NCBI GenBank assembly: GCA_013397075.1
Contig: VWZS01006719.1
Span: 930,257 to 994,256 of the forward strand
Source of the DNA: Rhabdornis inornatus
Taxonomy: Eukaryota > Chordata > Aves > Passeriformes > Rhabdornithidae
Direction: 5' to 3'
DNA: 64,000 bases
Shown here: one piece after another, positions 36,871-50,968 of the stretch
How the letters are laid out: each line of letters begins with the position of its first letter
Numbering within the stretch: the first letter of the stretch is position 1
Position numbers and translations under genes: made by a program
The notes under the pieces: generated by a model
Told to the model about the DNA's origin: nothing
Databases searched by the model: none
The model's input: only the letters and a program-made list of their open reading frames with translations

Positions 36871-38835
36871 TATACTTACAAGGAAAATTCTAGTCCTAAA
36901 TAAAAAAGCCTAATCACTAATTCTTACAGCAGGGGAGAGTGAAATGTGGAGAACAGTCCTTCTCCCACCCATTCAGTGCAGAATTCCTGTTGACTTCAAT
37001 CAATACTAGTTTTAAAACTCTCCAAATAAATAGCAAAGAGAAAAATTATTTTGAGATGCAAGGAAGATATGAAAAATGTCTGTCCTAGTTAAAGTCACCA
37101 GCTGCGATATTTTATAGAAACTTTTTGGGGAAATCCAATTCAAATCTTGTGAGATATGGAAAAGGTTCTTTATTATACCTTCGTTATTAACTTGAATAGG
37201 AAAATTTTCAGTATTTTGCTGAATATATAGCTTACTCTGTTGGAACTCTGGAATATATGTCATTTAATACCTCTCAAGAAAAATCTATTCTTTCCAGTCC
37301 TGCTTTAGTAGAATGACTTACTAATGATACATAGTACAAAAGAGTACTAAAATTATAGTGTTCTCTCCAACACCATGTGTCTTTGAAAGGATGGCAGATA
37401 TTCCTTAAAACGTTTTTGTTCATACTGTGTGGATCATACTTTTGCATGGGCCTGATCCTACAAGTGTTCCTAAGCACAAAACTGTTAATTCTGTGTACAG
37501 GGTGCTTTAGTGGACAAAGCTGTTCAATCTGTAGGTGAGAGGTGTCACAGAAATTTCTAAGATCAAACCTTTCACCCTGTTGCCTCATTTTCCTGTGTAT
37601 AAAGTAAAGCTCATGTCTGGCTGTAACCCAGAGTAGGTCAGGAGTAGATTTCTTGAGAATGTGTAAAATCAAGTAAAGAATTACAGTCACAGTTCTACAT
37701 CATAGCTATAGCAGTTTTACCATAGCAGAACTCTTTCCTGGTTTTTAGCAATTCAACAGTATCAACACCACAGTCATTAAATATAGGGTAGTTCCCTACC
37801 AACAAAGATGCCAGGAAGCAATACAGGTTACAGTCTCAGCAAATTCCAAGACAAACTCCAATAAATTATTTCCTGCTCACGTGAATAATTTTGTCACATC
37901 TACTTTGTTTTCTGGAATTTTGATCATTCTTCTCTTTTGAAGTACATATGAATTTTAATTTTTTCTTCTTATTACTGAGACTTTCAATCAACAGTTTTCT
38001 CAGGATTCCTTTTTTTTTTTTTTTCTTTTTTTTACTTCTTGCAGTATCTTTTGTAGTCTTAGGTCTGTTTTTACCACTGGTATGTTTTGCCAGTTTCATA
38101 TCCACAAGTCTAACCTTCTGTGCTGGAAGAACTTCGTAATCTGTCATTCATGTAAATAATAGTCTAATAGCAGTTCTGTTGAAATTATTTTTAGCGGAAA
38201 ATTGGGCTTTCTCCAAAACCTGCTGTTGGCAGGGTTGATTCCTCAATGATAAATGTGGTTACTTGCTGAATTTTCAGGTAATATACTTTGTCTTTTTATT
38301 TTTTTTGTCCCTTTTTGGATAGTTCAGTAACTGTCTGGTTCAGTTTCCATTAAGAAGTAATTTATCGTGTAATTTTTCATTTTAAGGGTTGAGCACATCT
38401 GTTATGGCATTTTTCCCTATACAGAGAGTCAGTGAAGACAACTGAAACCCTTACATCACGTTTTTGTGGTCTATAAAGCTCATTAAATATTAAGCCATTT
38501 CTGTGGGTTTCAGTTTGAACCAGATTCCAAGAGCAGTGAATGAAAATAAAAATTTTACGATTATAGATTTAAAAAAGTTTTTATTTCTAATCAAAAGGAT
38601 GAGCTATGAGGATGTTCATACATGGATAGTAGCATTGTATTCAAGTATAAGAAATAAAATTCTGAATTTTTTCAATTCAGAAAGAAATAAAGTAACAGTT
38701 GGGCCATCAGACTGGATGTCAGTATCAGCCACAGAGAGATGGAATAATGCTCCTTAGTGTTGGAAGGCTCTTTGAAATCTTACTTGAGGAGGTAGTCACC
38801 TTCACGCAGGTATTCCTGTTTCTTGTGTAGGCAAG

Positions 38836-39480
38836 TGTCCTGGTTTAGGGCAAATTTGGGAGTAAACCTTTCAATGAGGTCCCTGTAGAAAAGAGATTCA
38901 AGAGGCCTCTCCCCCATCTGGTTCAGGAAAAGATTTCTTCAGAGAGAAGTGGAAAAAACCTGTTTATTTAACAGGCAAAACACTCCCCAGCACAAAAATG
39001 AACAATACTAAGCAACACAACCTCTCACCATTCTGAAGAGATGACAAATTCCAAAGAGTCCCTGTCGTGGGTTGCAGCCCAGCTCACTCAGTCTGTTCTC
39101 AGTCCCTCTGGCACTGGGAATTCTGTGGCCCAGGCCAGGCCTGGTGTGCCACAGGTGTGAGCTCTCAGTGCTCCTCTGGATCCCCAGTGCAGAGCAGGTT
39201 TGAACAGTTGCAAGAAGAAGTCCGGGGGACTTCTCTGCCTCAGCTAGCTAAAAATGAACTAACTAAAAAGCGAAGGAGAACTCTCTCCTGCTGTCCACTA
39301 CAGACTGCAATACTGTGTGAGAAGGATGTGGGGGAGCAAGTGCAGTCTCTGGTAACAAACTCTGTGCTTCTTCTCTCCCCCTTCACTCTCAGAACCAGTC
39401 GTAAAGCTGCAGAACTTAATATCCAGCATAAACAGAAGAGACAGCTGAGGATACAAGCATTATATAGTCACCCTAGGACA
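38836..39480 (-). mobile_element. Solo LTR of an endogenous retrovirus, with target-site duplication
   Basis: The element runs from TGTCCTGG to CCTAGGACA, giving perfect 6-bp terminal inverted repeats with TG...CA ends. It is flanked by an exact 5-bp duplication, GCAAG, at 38831-38835 and 39481-39485. At 645 bp with no internal retroviral genes, it is a solo LTR left by recombination between paired LTRs. The only good AATAAA-type signal near the proper end reads on the minus strand (within the TTTATTTAAC stretch near 38,965), which sets the orientation. A 5-bp duplication suits an ERVL/ERV3-like group, and the sequence resembles LTRs I associate with songbirds. The 142-codon frame inside it is not a gene. 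Confidence 0.85.
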
Positions 39481-39485
39481 GCAAG

Positions 39486-40679
39486 ACATCACTAATTTGC
39501 AAGTCTGGCTTAGTGTGATTTGTTAGATTTGGTAAGATGGATAGTTACCCTGAAGGAAGACAGTTAATCTTAGAGACATGAACATGTTGTGCAGTGTTTC
39601 ATAATCTAGAATTGATGGGCTGATTTTACAACTTGCTCACATAGATGCTCTGACATTTTTAGAAAAACGGTGGAAGCATTACATTTCCTAAAACAACATC
39701 TTGTTGATAGAATCACTGTCATTGATACCCAGCCATTGAATTAAAGAATAGTTTTGTTTCAAATCTAGACAAACAGGTTTTATTTTTTAAGAAACATTGC
39801 TTAATAGTGTCCATGCCCGAGAGTCTTAGTCCATTAGCATGTCTTTTTCTTCCCTATTTTAAAATTTTTTTTATTTATCAGTACTTGAATATGTGGTATT
39901 CTTAAACCCCTCAGGCAAACTCTTTGACTTCCTCTGCTTGGCAGATGGGTTTTAGCCATGTATTGTTTCTTAAAATGTTTGTGTTGTCACACGTATCATA
40001 TTTTTCTCAGCTGGAAAAACATTTTTGTAGAAAACCCTGTTTGCTGGTTGTCTCAACCATTTCAAAAGTGCTTGTACCTTTCATTTAGGCCAAAAAAATT
40101 TACATGCAGGTATTTTATGTTGCTTTGGGGAACATCAGTGCTAAACTTAGCAAGTCAAACATCTTTTATGAATGGTGCTTTTTTGTATGGATAGGAAGCT
40201 AGTTCCATTAAAATAGTCAAAACCCCCAAGAATAAAGATACTTCTCTTCTAGGAATTTTGCAGAGGTTTCTCTCAGATTAACTTTGAAATCATATCCTGA
40301 ATTTTGTTTCCAGTTAAATTCCTATTCTTGACACATTTCAGGGTCTGTGGTTTTTTAAGACTTCTAAATGAGCTTTATCTACTCCTAGCATCAAATATGA
40401 CTGGTTTTGGAAGGCGGTGCTTGTTTCCATTGTGTAACACTCATAGGGCCACTTGTGAGTCATTGAGGAAAAAACACAAGAATGTACCAGTGAGGAAAAC
40501 AAAATGCATCAAAAATTGCAAAGGTTCACTGTGGAAGTCAGGCTGCCTGGAGGCATCAACTTGAGATTGTGGGCATCTGGTCTGTAGTTAACCTAACTGC
40601 TGTTAAGTTAGGGTGAGCATGATTCAAGCAGCTTTGACTCCTGGGAAATTATATGGTAATAGCTCTGTTCATATAAGGC
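39486..40679. other. Intergenic, no recognisable content
   Basis: AT-rich sequence between two LTR-type elements. Short random frames only. Confidence 0.7.
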
Positions 40680-40968
40680 TGTGGTTCTAGAAGGTTCCCC
40701 AGTTCTTCCCGCTGATTAGTTGTCATTTGGTGTAGTGTTTTACATATTCCTAGTAATTTTTCCCCATTGGACCATCAGACTCTGCCCGAACCTATCTTTT
40801 ATATACTCTGTATCTACCCTGGAGCAGCTGTACTGCTGCTGGGATTGTCCTGTTTGTTATTTTTGTCATTAAACCCTTTTGGGTTTTGAGTTACTCCATC
40901 AAGCCCATCCTTTTAGCATTCCCCTCGGCCACCATGGTCCCGAGGTGGTGGCAGGTCAGACCTCCACA
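40680..40968 (+). mobile_element. Probable LTR-like element
   Basis: A 289-bp block with TGTGG...CCACA inverted ends contains a TATA-like TTTATATACTCTG and, about 90 bp further, an ATTAAA polyadenylation-type signal. That is the U3-R-U5 order expected of an LTR on the plus strand. No target-site duplication is convincing (AAGGC against AGCCT), so the ends are tentative. A canonical heat-shock element lies at its 5' end (40685-40697). Confidence 0.45.
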
Positions 40969-43900
40969 AGCCTTGAGACCAACAGTCCACCACCTCTATA
41001 ATGCTTCTGATCTGAAATACACTTTGCATTAGAACTTGTTCTACCTGTATTAATTATGCACTGTACTAAACACAAGCAGGATGCTTTCTAGCCTGAAAGC
41101 TGGGCCTAAAATAACAGAAAAGGAGGACTTGGATTCAAAGGATATGGGCTGAAACAGATCATGAATGGAATTTTGCATGAAGCTTGAGAGAGTTTTTCTA
41201 TCTCAGGAAAGTAAAAGAACTTGATGTAAATTAACTCTCAAAGGAATATGTGCTGATTAAGGCCAGACTGTTCCCACCCTGAGAAGTTGCCACAGTCTGA
41301 ATTCCCCTCTTCTGGCTAAGTCCAGCTTGGCATGGTTCGATGTATTCTCACATACCGCTCTCCAGTCTCACCGAGGCCTGGGAATTTAAAATTCCTAATT
41401 CATCCTACAGTGGGAGCTGCAGCCTGCAAACCATGCATGAGTCCTGCTCTGGCTGCATGCACATAGCAGCAGCTGATGGATGGGAGCCCCCCACAGTTCC
41501 TTCTCCCTGCCTGAGAAGCCTCCTCAGCCGAGTCCCAGTGTCCGAGGGTTGGCATCCCCTGGCACAGGTGGCAGCCAAGTGACAAGCTGTATTTGCTCAT
41601 GACACACAGTGCTAGAAGTGTCACACCAGGTGCTCTTGTTGATTCACCAGTGAGTGAAATGCAATGGCATATCTCTACATGAGCTGGCTCAAATCTTGCT
41701 GCTGGCTAGTCAGCAGTGCACAAATCTGGGTTTAATAAATATGGAACCGTAAATTCAGACAGGAGCAGGAACTGGCAACTAATGATTTTGACTTATTGTG
41801 GCCTCTGAGCTGTTTGTGCAGCTGTTCGTGAAGCCATGCTGTAAATCAAACCACTCAATCCAAACTTTTAAAGTTTTGTCTAGTCTAATCATTTTTAACC
41901 AGAATTGCTCCATTGCTTTAATTCATGCTCTGGACCCACAAACAGTTGCCTTGGCACAATTGCAGCACTGGTAGACTGTGACACATAGATGGTGTGGAAA
42001 GAAGGAAGGGAGGCTGCTGGATTATAAGTCTGTCTGTGGGGACAATATCCCTGCACAGTTACAACCTTAGTCTGAACCATGGACTCTCCATTAATTTCAC
42101 TTTCTGATCCTTCATGCTCAGCCCAGGTCAAACTGAGCCTATACTCAGGCTTACATGCTTGTTACATCTCATCTGTGCAATAATAGATCATCTAATGGTA
42201 ATAAATTGATGAAGATTAAATATGAACATGTAATTGCATTTCTCTCAAGGTTAGTGAGCTATGAGTTACAGTCTTTAGACCCAGCTTTTTCCTGGCTTTT
42301 TACTGGCAGCAGGAAGACAGGTGATATCAACTCTAATGTAAAACCATCAGGAGGAAAACCACTCACCAGTCCTTGTTTTTAAGGGTTTTGGGTTTTAAAT
42401 AACTTCGTACTGCCAGGTTGAATTTGTACAAATTTCATGCCACATTGCTGTCCAAAAATTAAATTTATTGCATCATGAAATTGCAGTTATATACTGCTGA
42501 GAGTAGACTTTCAGCTTCTCTCATAGGTTATTTTTGAATATACCTGTCAAGTCTAGGGTAAAGGGGATGATTCTTTGTTAAAAGGTGATGTGTAATATTT
42601 AAAATTCTTATGGTCTCTAACCAAGAAAGGTCCCCGTTTATTACAGCTGTAGTAGTTAGAAATAAACACATGGGTCTTGGGCAGAAAAACATAACTTAAA
42701 TCCTTACCCTCTCATGGTTATATGTACTGTTTTATACCTTTCATATCCTCATAGATGTAAGAATAATTCCATACACATCTATACCAAATAAATGTTTTGA
42801 CATTTTCTTACCATTATTGAAGTGTACTTTCAATTTAAAAAGCAGATCCTCACCTTAATTGTCTTTCTCCTGCTGTATTTCTCTTTATAGTCTTAAAGAA
42901 AAACTGTCTGTAGGCACAAGAAGATGTTAAGCAAGGGAAAGTCAAAGTTAAAACTTGGCAAGAGCTAAAACACATAATTTTTCCAAGGAAATGGAGGAGA
43001 CAGGTCAAATTAATTCCTTATGTAACTCCATTTACCTCAGTACAGTTACAGGAAGGATGAATTTGGTACCTTATACCTCTGTGGTCAGAAAAAGATTTCT
43101 GTGATCTCAATCAGCACAGTATAAAATAATAATTCTTAAGAAACAGAATTGTTATTAAAGTCTGGTAGAACTGCCTTTGTTATTTTTAGTCTATTAATAT
43201 AATTGTAAAAGAACAATAAGTCTGCTGAACAAGAGAAAAAGGACTTCTTCATTAAAAGATTAAATGATGATTTGTAGCTTACATCCTTGGTAACATTTTT
43301 TTTTGTGGGAAAGAGGAATTCATGACGGACTGCTAAAATGGGCAGGGACAGCAGAGACAGCTTCTCTTTCTTTTAAGTTCCAGAAGCTTTTCTGCAGTTT
43401 GCTGCATTGCAACTTCATCTTTTTCCCCTCAATCTCATCCTTCTTGTAATTCACCCCTAATTCAAATTCTCCTTTCCCTCCAGATTGTTGGGGTTCCACA
43501 GTGTGTGCAGGGGTCTTTGTGGCTTCTCTTTACTGATGAGTTTTTTTAGATTTTTCTCCTCAGGCAGGGGTATTCAGCCCCTTGGGACAGATAAAGGAGA
43601 GATGTTTGGCCTCCACAACAATTTCTTTTTAGATTTTAAATTTCAATATGTTTAAATTTGAGATGCTTTAAAATAATGCAAATTCACTGTGAGAGCCCAG
43701 CCTTCATGTGCCAATCTATAGTACTGAAGTGTAGCTGTACCCAGACATTATTTCCATTTTAAAACCTTATTATGAAACATCATCCTTGCCTCTCCACCCC
43801 ACTGCCAAATTCAGGAAATACTTTTGATATCAATTTTAAGATCTTTTAATACTGTAACATTAAAGCATTCATACAGTGTATTAGTGCAATGAAATTTAAG

Positions 43901-46900
43901 TCAATAGTCTGCCTTTTTTATCCTTACCAACTTGCAACTATCAGGTTTAATACAGAGGAAAGTGTCTGTGTATACAAGCATATAAAAGATGTGAAAATAC
44001 AAAGGCATTTATTGAAAACAGACAAAACCAGGAAGATGATAAAATAGCAGAAGGAAGTGGCCTCACATATAAAAACTTTTGCTTTGTATAGCAGAATTTA
44101 TCACTAAAAGCTCCAGCTGGCAGATTGCCATGCTTTGGACTAAACAAGGAATGTAACATTAAAAAAATTTGACTTAGTGTACAGAACACAATAGAAACAA
44201 TAATGTCCTCCAAAGTAATTAAACATTTTTTGTTTACTTTTAATGTGGATCTTTAAAAGTTTCGTTATATTTTCAAATAGCAGAAATCTCATTTGCACAG
44301 ATGGAAGCTCTCTTAAAGATGTCTGCATCGATCAGGTGTGCCATTCAGCAGGATATATGAAATTCCCAACTACCCAAAATTGAGCAATTACGGTGGAGCT
44401 ATATTTTAAAAGCAAATAATTTTATTTCAAAATCGTGGAACCATTAAAGCATATTTTATAATAAGTTACTTCACTGCAGTTTTAATGCACAAAGCTGCTC
44501 AAGTAAATGTGGACTGCTCAATGTTTTCGCACTGGATAAAGAATACATTTTTTAAATAGACTGTGTTCCCCAATTCTTTTTATGTTTTGTGGGGAAAGAA
44601 TTGAAAGCATTAGGGAATAACAGTACAGTTATGCCTGAAAGACTTTCACATCACAGCCTTTGAAATCTGCTGTTGATGGAGAACACTTCGAAAGCAGGAG
44701 AATCTGGGATACTTAGTTCAGTTATTGCACCAGCTGAGAACAAATGAATTCTTTTCTGCAAGGATGTTCTTCCCCTGGCCTGCTAAGGCCTGCATTCTGG
44801 TGTTCCTGCTGGAAGTGGTATCCAGTAGGACATAGATAATGAGCACAGGTAAATTCTCATGACTAACAAAATCCTGCCCTTGCTCTTTACTCTGAAAGGC
44901 TTTTCCAGAGCTTAGAAGTTAAGAAAGACTCCAAACCTGAAAAACAAGATGGCAGATAACTACAATTAAAACAACCAGATAATTTTTTCAACATCTTAAT
45001 CACATTTGCAAGATAAATACACTGCCAAGTACTAGTTATGTTCTTAATACTGTCTCGTTCACAGTTAAAACCTTGTCATCTTGTTGACAAGAGTGGTTAT
45101 CTCCTCAATACATTAAATCATTCCATGAAGTATTTTTATGTGTTTCTTATATTTGAATCTCCATTGTCCTGATTGCTTCTGTGGAATTTCCATATTTACT
45201 CTCAACAAAGTAGAGTTGCTTGGCAGTTCTTTTCCTAGCTGCTGCTTTTTCCTGAAAATGGACTTCCTGTACACAATTTGTACAAAGTTTTCCCTTCTAT
45301 ACATGTAATTTTAATTTTGTTTTAGTAAAGCTGGAATATTCTGATACGAGTTAAAAAGAGATAAATTCTTCATATTCTTCAGCTAAAATAATGAAATGCT
45401 GCCTTGAATCTATTAGAAATGAGATAATATTATTTTTATTAGATAATGAAACTGATAATGCAGATAAATCAGTATTCTTAGAAATCTAAAGTGCTAATCA
45501 AAAAAAGATGTTCTTCCAGAATGCTGACCACAGGCAACAGCAATGAGTAAAGCAATATCTTTATCACAGTGGGATTTTGGAATATCTGTATTAACTCCAG
45601 AATAACACAACAGCAAAGAAAGGTGTGCTTTTACCATCCTTAATGCAGCAGCTATGGCTACACACTTGGGGTTTGTTTCCATTCTTTCTGCTGCACTTTT
45701 AATCATTTATGGAAAATACTTTAGCAGAAATTTATCCTTGATCTAAATAAGCAAATATTAATGCATGTATATGTTTATATATGTGTTTATATATAGTTAT
45801 TACATGCAGTCAGGAAAACTACAATTTCATATTTTATGTTAATGAAATGGTCTTTTATCTCTAGATCACAATATTAGAGGTGTGCTGGGAGCATGATGAG
45901 CAAAAGACTCCCTGAATGCTGCTGCAAAGCTGGTTGGTTTTACCTTGGTTTCAGGCTAGTTTTGAACAGAGGCTTGTCCACTCATATTCCAGCAGTCACT
46001 TGGATAACGGGAACTCTTTGATTTCCTTACAGAGCCCCTTAGTACAAGTTTGAACACGAACTCCACCTTTGAGTTTGGAGTCTGCCTCATTAAAACAATG
46101 TCTCCTCCCCTTCTGCTAAAAATCAACAATTGTTTAACACTTCTGTAGTACTTCTTTACCATGATAACAACAGCAACTCTTTGAGATGTCATTTAACATT
46201 CTCCCTGAATAATTGAATTTACTCTTGATGGGGCTGTCTTCTGTTCTAAGTGGAAATTTCAAGAAGACACTATTACTGCTCTGCCAATAAATGTGTCAGA
46301 CATAACACTGTTTAGAATAACTGGGCAAAATAACTGTGGATTCTTCCTTACAGTGACAAGAAATAATATAAAGTAACAGTGTTTGTCAGATTAATTTGAA
46401 AAAAAAAATTTTTGTTATTTAAACTGTGATAAGAAAACATGCTCTGAAAATATACCCATTTCTTCTAACAGCCTAATTTCTTGTAAGTACTTTCTAATTA
46501 ATTTTGGTGTGACTTCATCAAGCCGCCATTTCAAGAAGATGCTCCAATAGATTTTCTTGATCAACAGTAGTAGATAAAAATATTAAAATTGTGTTTAACT
46601 ACAGCACCAACATCAAGCAAAGTAATACAAAACCCAGCATATCATAAATGAACAATGTGTAGCTGAGAAATGAAAAAATTAGAATTTAGTACTCCAGGAA
46701 ATAAAAAGGTTACACATCCTTTTTATAAAAAGCTTTAATAACCTTGTTAACCATTACTTTGAGCAGTCCATGTGAGAATGTCTAAGATTTAAAAGCAGTA
46801 GTGAGCTTAAAGCTATGTAAAAAACTCCTGTCAAAAGCTGTTATCAATTTAATCATGCAAACAAAGTAGCAAATTTTACCATTTTATAAACTGGAATTCT

Positions 46901-49900
46901 GAGGAGATTTCTCTTAGAAGAGCATCCACATGCTATAACTTTACATATATATTATAGTTGTCAGATGGTGAATTCTGTCTCATTTTTTCAAGATAATGCA
47001 CTTAAAGATGGCTGTTCTATGAAGAGTACAGTATTTGGAATGTATGCAATGAATTTCGAGGCCCTTCAGGAACATGATATTGTCTCAATTTGAATGGCTG
47101 GGAAGATTCACATTGACTCTGCTGTGCATAGGGCTGCACTTTTAACCCAGGCTAAATTTAATGATATTCCCATAAATCACCAAGTCCAGGCATTGTAGCT
47201 CAGCTCACACAGGCAGATCCTCAGCTCCAGAGCTCTGATTAAGTCAACAGGGCTAGACATCAGTACTGATCTTGTGTGATTGGATTACAGGATTGGAGCT
47301 GTCATTTGTCCTACTGAAACCACTCTAAGGTACTTAAGCAGATAAATCCTACTATCAGATTTCTTTTCTTATTGATTACACTTTCTGAAATGCAAAGAAA
47401 GAAGAAAACAACAACAAAAAAATCCCAACCTTGCTTTCTCCACATAGCATTATGATAAGGTGCATGTAGGGGTGGAGGACAACAGAAATACCTCAAGGGG
47501 AATAATAGTTAAAGTGTGGTTTTCTTTTTCCACAAAAAGTTGTAAAATATTTGTGCTTTTTTTTTTCCTCTTAGCCCATTTCCAGTCCTTAGTTAACCCC
47601 ACCCTCCCTGTGTGATCTGAACTACTTGACAATTTCTGTTATAATGGAAAGTCATGTCTAAGTTGCTTCCTGTCTCAAGTTTTAATTCATACCTTCTCAT
47701 CCCATGTTTCTGGCAAAATGCCCTATCAAATTAAACCAAGAATATGTTCAAAACACCTTTTTTTTTAGTTGGCTGGTCTTTCTGTTTTTTTCTCCATGAG
47801 TTTACTCCTTGCCTCTCAGGTTTGTATGTTAGGTTGAGAGGAGTCATCTTGTCTATCACATTATCTTACCATGGCTGGAATATCGGCTTGGAGGCAGAAG
47901 AGCCCTCCCAGGCAGATCAGCTGTGAATTTAACAAGCACCTGTGAATTACAAAGATTGACCAGAAATATTTTCCCTTATAAAAGCTTTCTTTTATACTAA
48001 CTATAGTAACAATAGCCATATACAAAATGGAATCAAACGTTCAGACAGTGCTGTTTCAATAGGGGCCTTTAGAAAAACCAATTCCTATGTGTTGAAAGAG
48101 AAACTGCTCAAAAATCCACTCAGGAATACCTAGAATTCCTTATGGATATCTAATGGAAAAATATTAGAATTAACTGTAAGTTGAGTGAGTAGCAAAAAAA
48201 GCTTGATGAGCTGACTGTAACAAAATATCCAGTGATGAAAAGATCTGCAGGCTTCTGCTAGCCAGCGCTGGCAAGTAAATAGTGTAGGGCTAAATAGAAG
48301 GAAAGCAGAAAATACAGCTATCAACTGCAAACAAATTATTGTAAACCAGAAAGAAAATGTGAGGAAGAGCTCTGAAAATTATGATTGACAGTGAGAACAC
48401 AGACCAGAAAGCTTTTATTTTAAGCAACAGATTGCTGGGAACATAAACTGTATATCAAAGTGAAGGACTTGAAACCTGCTGTAGTCTGTCCAGATGTTCT
48501 CGCTCAGAAAGCAGCTAGAGGGAACAGAAGATAAAAGAACGTTGTCCAACTTCAAAAAAGGTTTGAATTTTCATTCTGTTTTGACAAGTTTTTGTGCTAG
48601 TCTCTGATTTTCAGTGTGATAGAAAATTGAGCATCTACAAACCTGACCTAAAGTGATAAACACCTGAAGGGGTACAAGCAAACCCTTAAGAAGGTGCTAT
48701 ACAACATCATGAATTTTTTTTGTTGTTTTTTTTAATCTTAAATGCTTTTATATGGTAGGAGGCAGAAATTGGAAATGCTGTAACTGTTGTAGCTCTGGAG
48801 CAGGTCATACGTGCTTGCAGTCAGCATGCAGTGCCTGGAATGCAAGGCTAAGATCTGAGAGGCAACTTAGGAATCTCTGCTGCAGAAAAGATTTTTTTAT
48901 GATACAAAGCAAGACGGGATTTCTGAGCTCAGAAGGGTTATTTGTGAATAACTTCCAGCTAAAGTGATTAAGGGCTTCAGCCACTAGCCCCAGAAAAAAA
49001 ACAACAAAGAGCATCAGAAACATCCTGCTTGTCATTGCTGCTGGCTTTTTGTTCAATGAGCAAGAGGTCTGTGTTGGTTTTGGTCCTTTGCCCTTGGGGG
49101 CACTTTTAACAAAACATAATACTTGAAAGAATTCCAAAATGTGTTTCTTTTTTTCTTTTCTTTGAACTACGAGGTTAAAGATAAATAAAGGAGTATTTTG
49201 ATATGTCTAAAAAATACTTGTGATAACAAATAGACAAAGCACTTCCTAATGTTCAAGACTGCAATTGCACTTTACAAACATGCCACAGTTCTTGATAATA
49301 AAAACCCCATCCAGTACTTTTTTTTTTAATGTAAGATAAAGCACTCCATCCTCTTTTTAAAAATCATCTCTCTAAGAAATGTGAATATCTTCAGCAGAAT
49401 CTTTGATACTTGTGTTTGGTTTAAAGTTATGGGGTTTTTAAATTTTAAGTTGCTATAATATCTGCCAGAAAAAGCAAGAGCCAAGAAACGTACTGAAGAG
49501 ATAAATGTTGTGATGAATGTAAATTGGTAAGAGGTTCCTCTGGCAATCTCAGATTTGCAGAGAGGATATTTGGGCTCCTGTACAGATGAGTTACTCTTAC
49601 AGAATTTTACAGTATGAGATGAACAAAGAGACTACCACAAAGTCATAGGCCACCGACTTAAATCCAACTTCAAAGCATTTCAGATCCTAATAGGAAGAGA
49701 TCTGGATATGCACAGAGTAGCATGTCTGTTTCTGAATTTATTTGCAAACATATTCAGAATTCCTTAATATTTCCCATTGCAGGTATCATGCACAATTATA
49801 TAAATGTATGTAAAACTACTGATAAACCATCTGAAAGTGATGGCAACATGAGCAATTAAGGCTGTATCACATCATTGTCGCAGTGGGTGGCTGGAACACG

Positions 49901-50962
49901 GTGGACAAAGGTTACAATTTACTATTTCAGGATGGTCCATACAAAAAGCCATGAGGAACCTACAGTGATGTGCAGGGAGCACTGATAGCACTTTCTCAGC
50001 CATGGAGGTCTAACCAGATGCCAAAACTTTGCAGAATTGTATTAGATGTATTATATTCAGTTTTGTCCTCTCTCTTTTCTGTTTAAATGCTTGTTTTGAA
50101 GGACAATATGATCTCAGCATTCATCATTAAGAAAAATAGTACACATTAAATTTGTGCTCAGAGTATCAGCCTTTTCTTTAGGGTTGCCAGTACCAGTTCT
50201 TTTCAGAATACAGCCCATAATAATGGCATTCTTCCTCAAAACTATCACTTGTGGCAGCAAGGGACTCCCCAGACCAAAGAACTAAGTTTTTTGAGTCTAG
50301 AATCAAAAAATCACCTGATAGCTTTGAGAAGAAAGATCTCTGAAGGGTGAGTGGCTTCTGTTTTAATATGTTTTTTAGTGCTCAACATTAAGCAGAGGAT
50401 GTTTATTCTGCTCCTTTAATGGGAATATTTCATTCAGCAAAAACAAAAGGTCTAGCATATCTGTTAATATCATAGTGATTTTAACTGTGCAGAGAAGCAC
50501 CCAGCAATGTTTATCCTGGATAATGCAAGAGTTGCTATGGCTATTACATGTATTTACCATGGTTTGCTTTCCCTTTTGAAATGAAGCTGTCCTGTAAGAC
50601 TGGAGCAAGTTAGTTAGGAAATACCTTGGAACTACATTGAAAATAACTGGCTTGTTAAGGCTTCTCATTAAAAAGAAGTGTGTAAAAAGAATGTCCATTA
50701 ATGAATACTGGTCCCTAAAATCACTAAACTAGCCTTGAGTTCAAATACCAGATTTCCAAGATCAGGTATAAGCATTGAGCCCTTTTATTCTCATTTGTTT
50801 GGTTTCTGTAAACACACATCTCTCAAATTGTACCTCTGAAAAAACCATACCTGACTTCACATTGTCAGAAACACAGTCTCTTCAAGTACATCTATACAAT
50901 TTATACAGTGAAAAATTGGATTGAGAAGCACCAAAACTACCTCTTGTCTTTTAAAAAAGATT

Positions 50963-50968
50963 TTTATT
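50963..50968 (-). terminator. Candidate distal polyadenylation signal (minus strand)
   Basis: AATAAA on the minus strand, with GT-rich sequence about 25-45 bases downstream. It could serve a long 3' UTR of the FAM220A-like gene. AATAAA is common by chance in AT-rich DNA, so this is weak. Confidence 0.25.

Larger units (their letters stand above)
35421..38830. other. Intergenic, upstream of CYTH3
   Basis: AT-rich apart from the two CCTT microsatellites. It contains a T-rich stretch near 38,010-38,035. A minus-strand frame of 138 codons at 37274-37690 has no recognisable features. Two plus-strand donor-like sites near 35,575 and 35,893 are the only hint of transcription. Confidence 0.7.

Noticed and set aside
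37274..37690. 138-codon minus-strand open frame upstream of CYTH3
   Set aside because: No domain, membrane pattern or splice and promoter context; intergenic chance frame.
39067..39495. 142-codon plus-strand open frame
   Set aside because: It falls almost entirely inside the solo LTR (38836-39480), which is noncoding repeat sequence.
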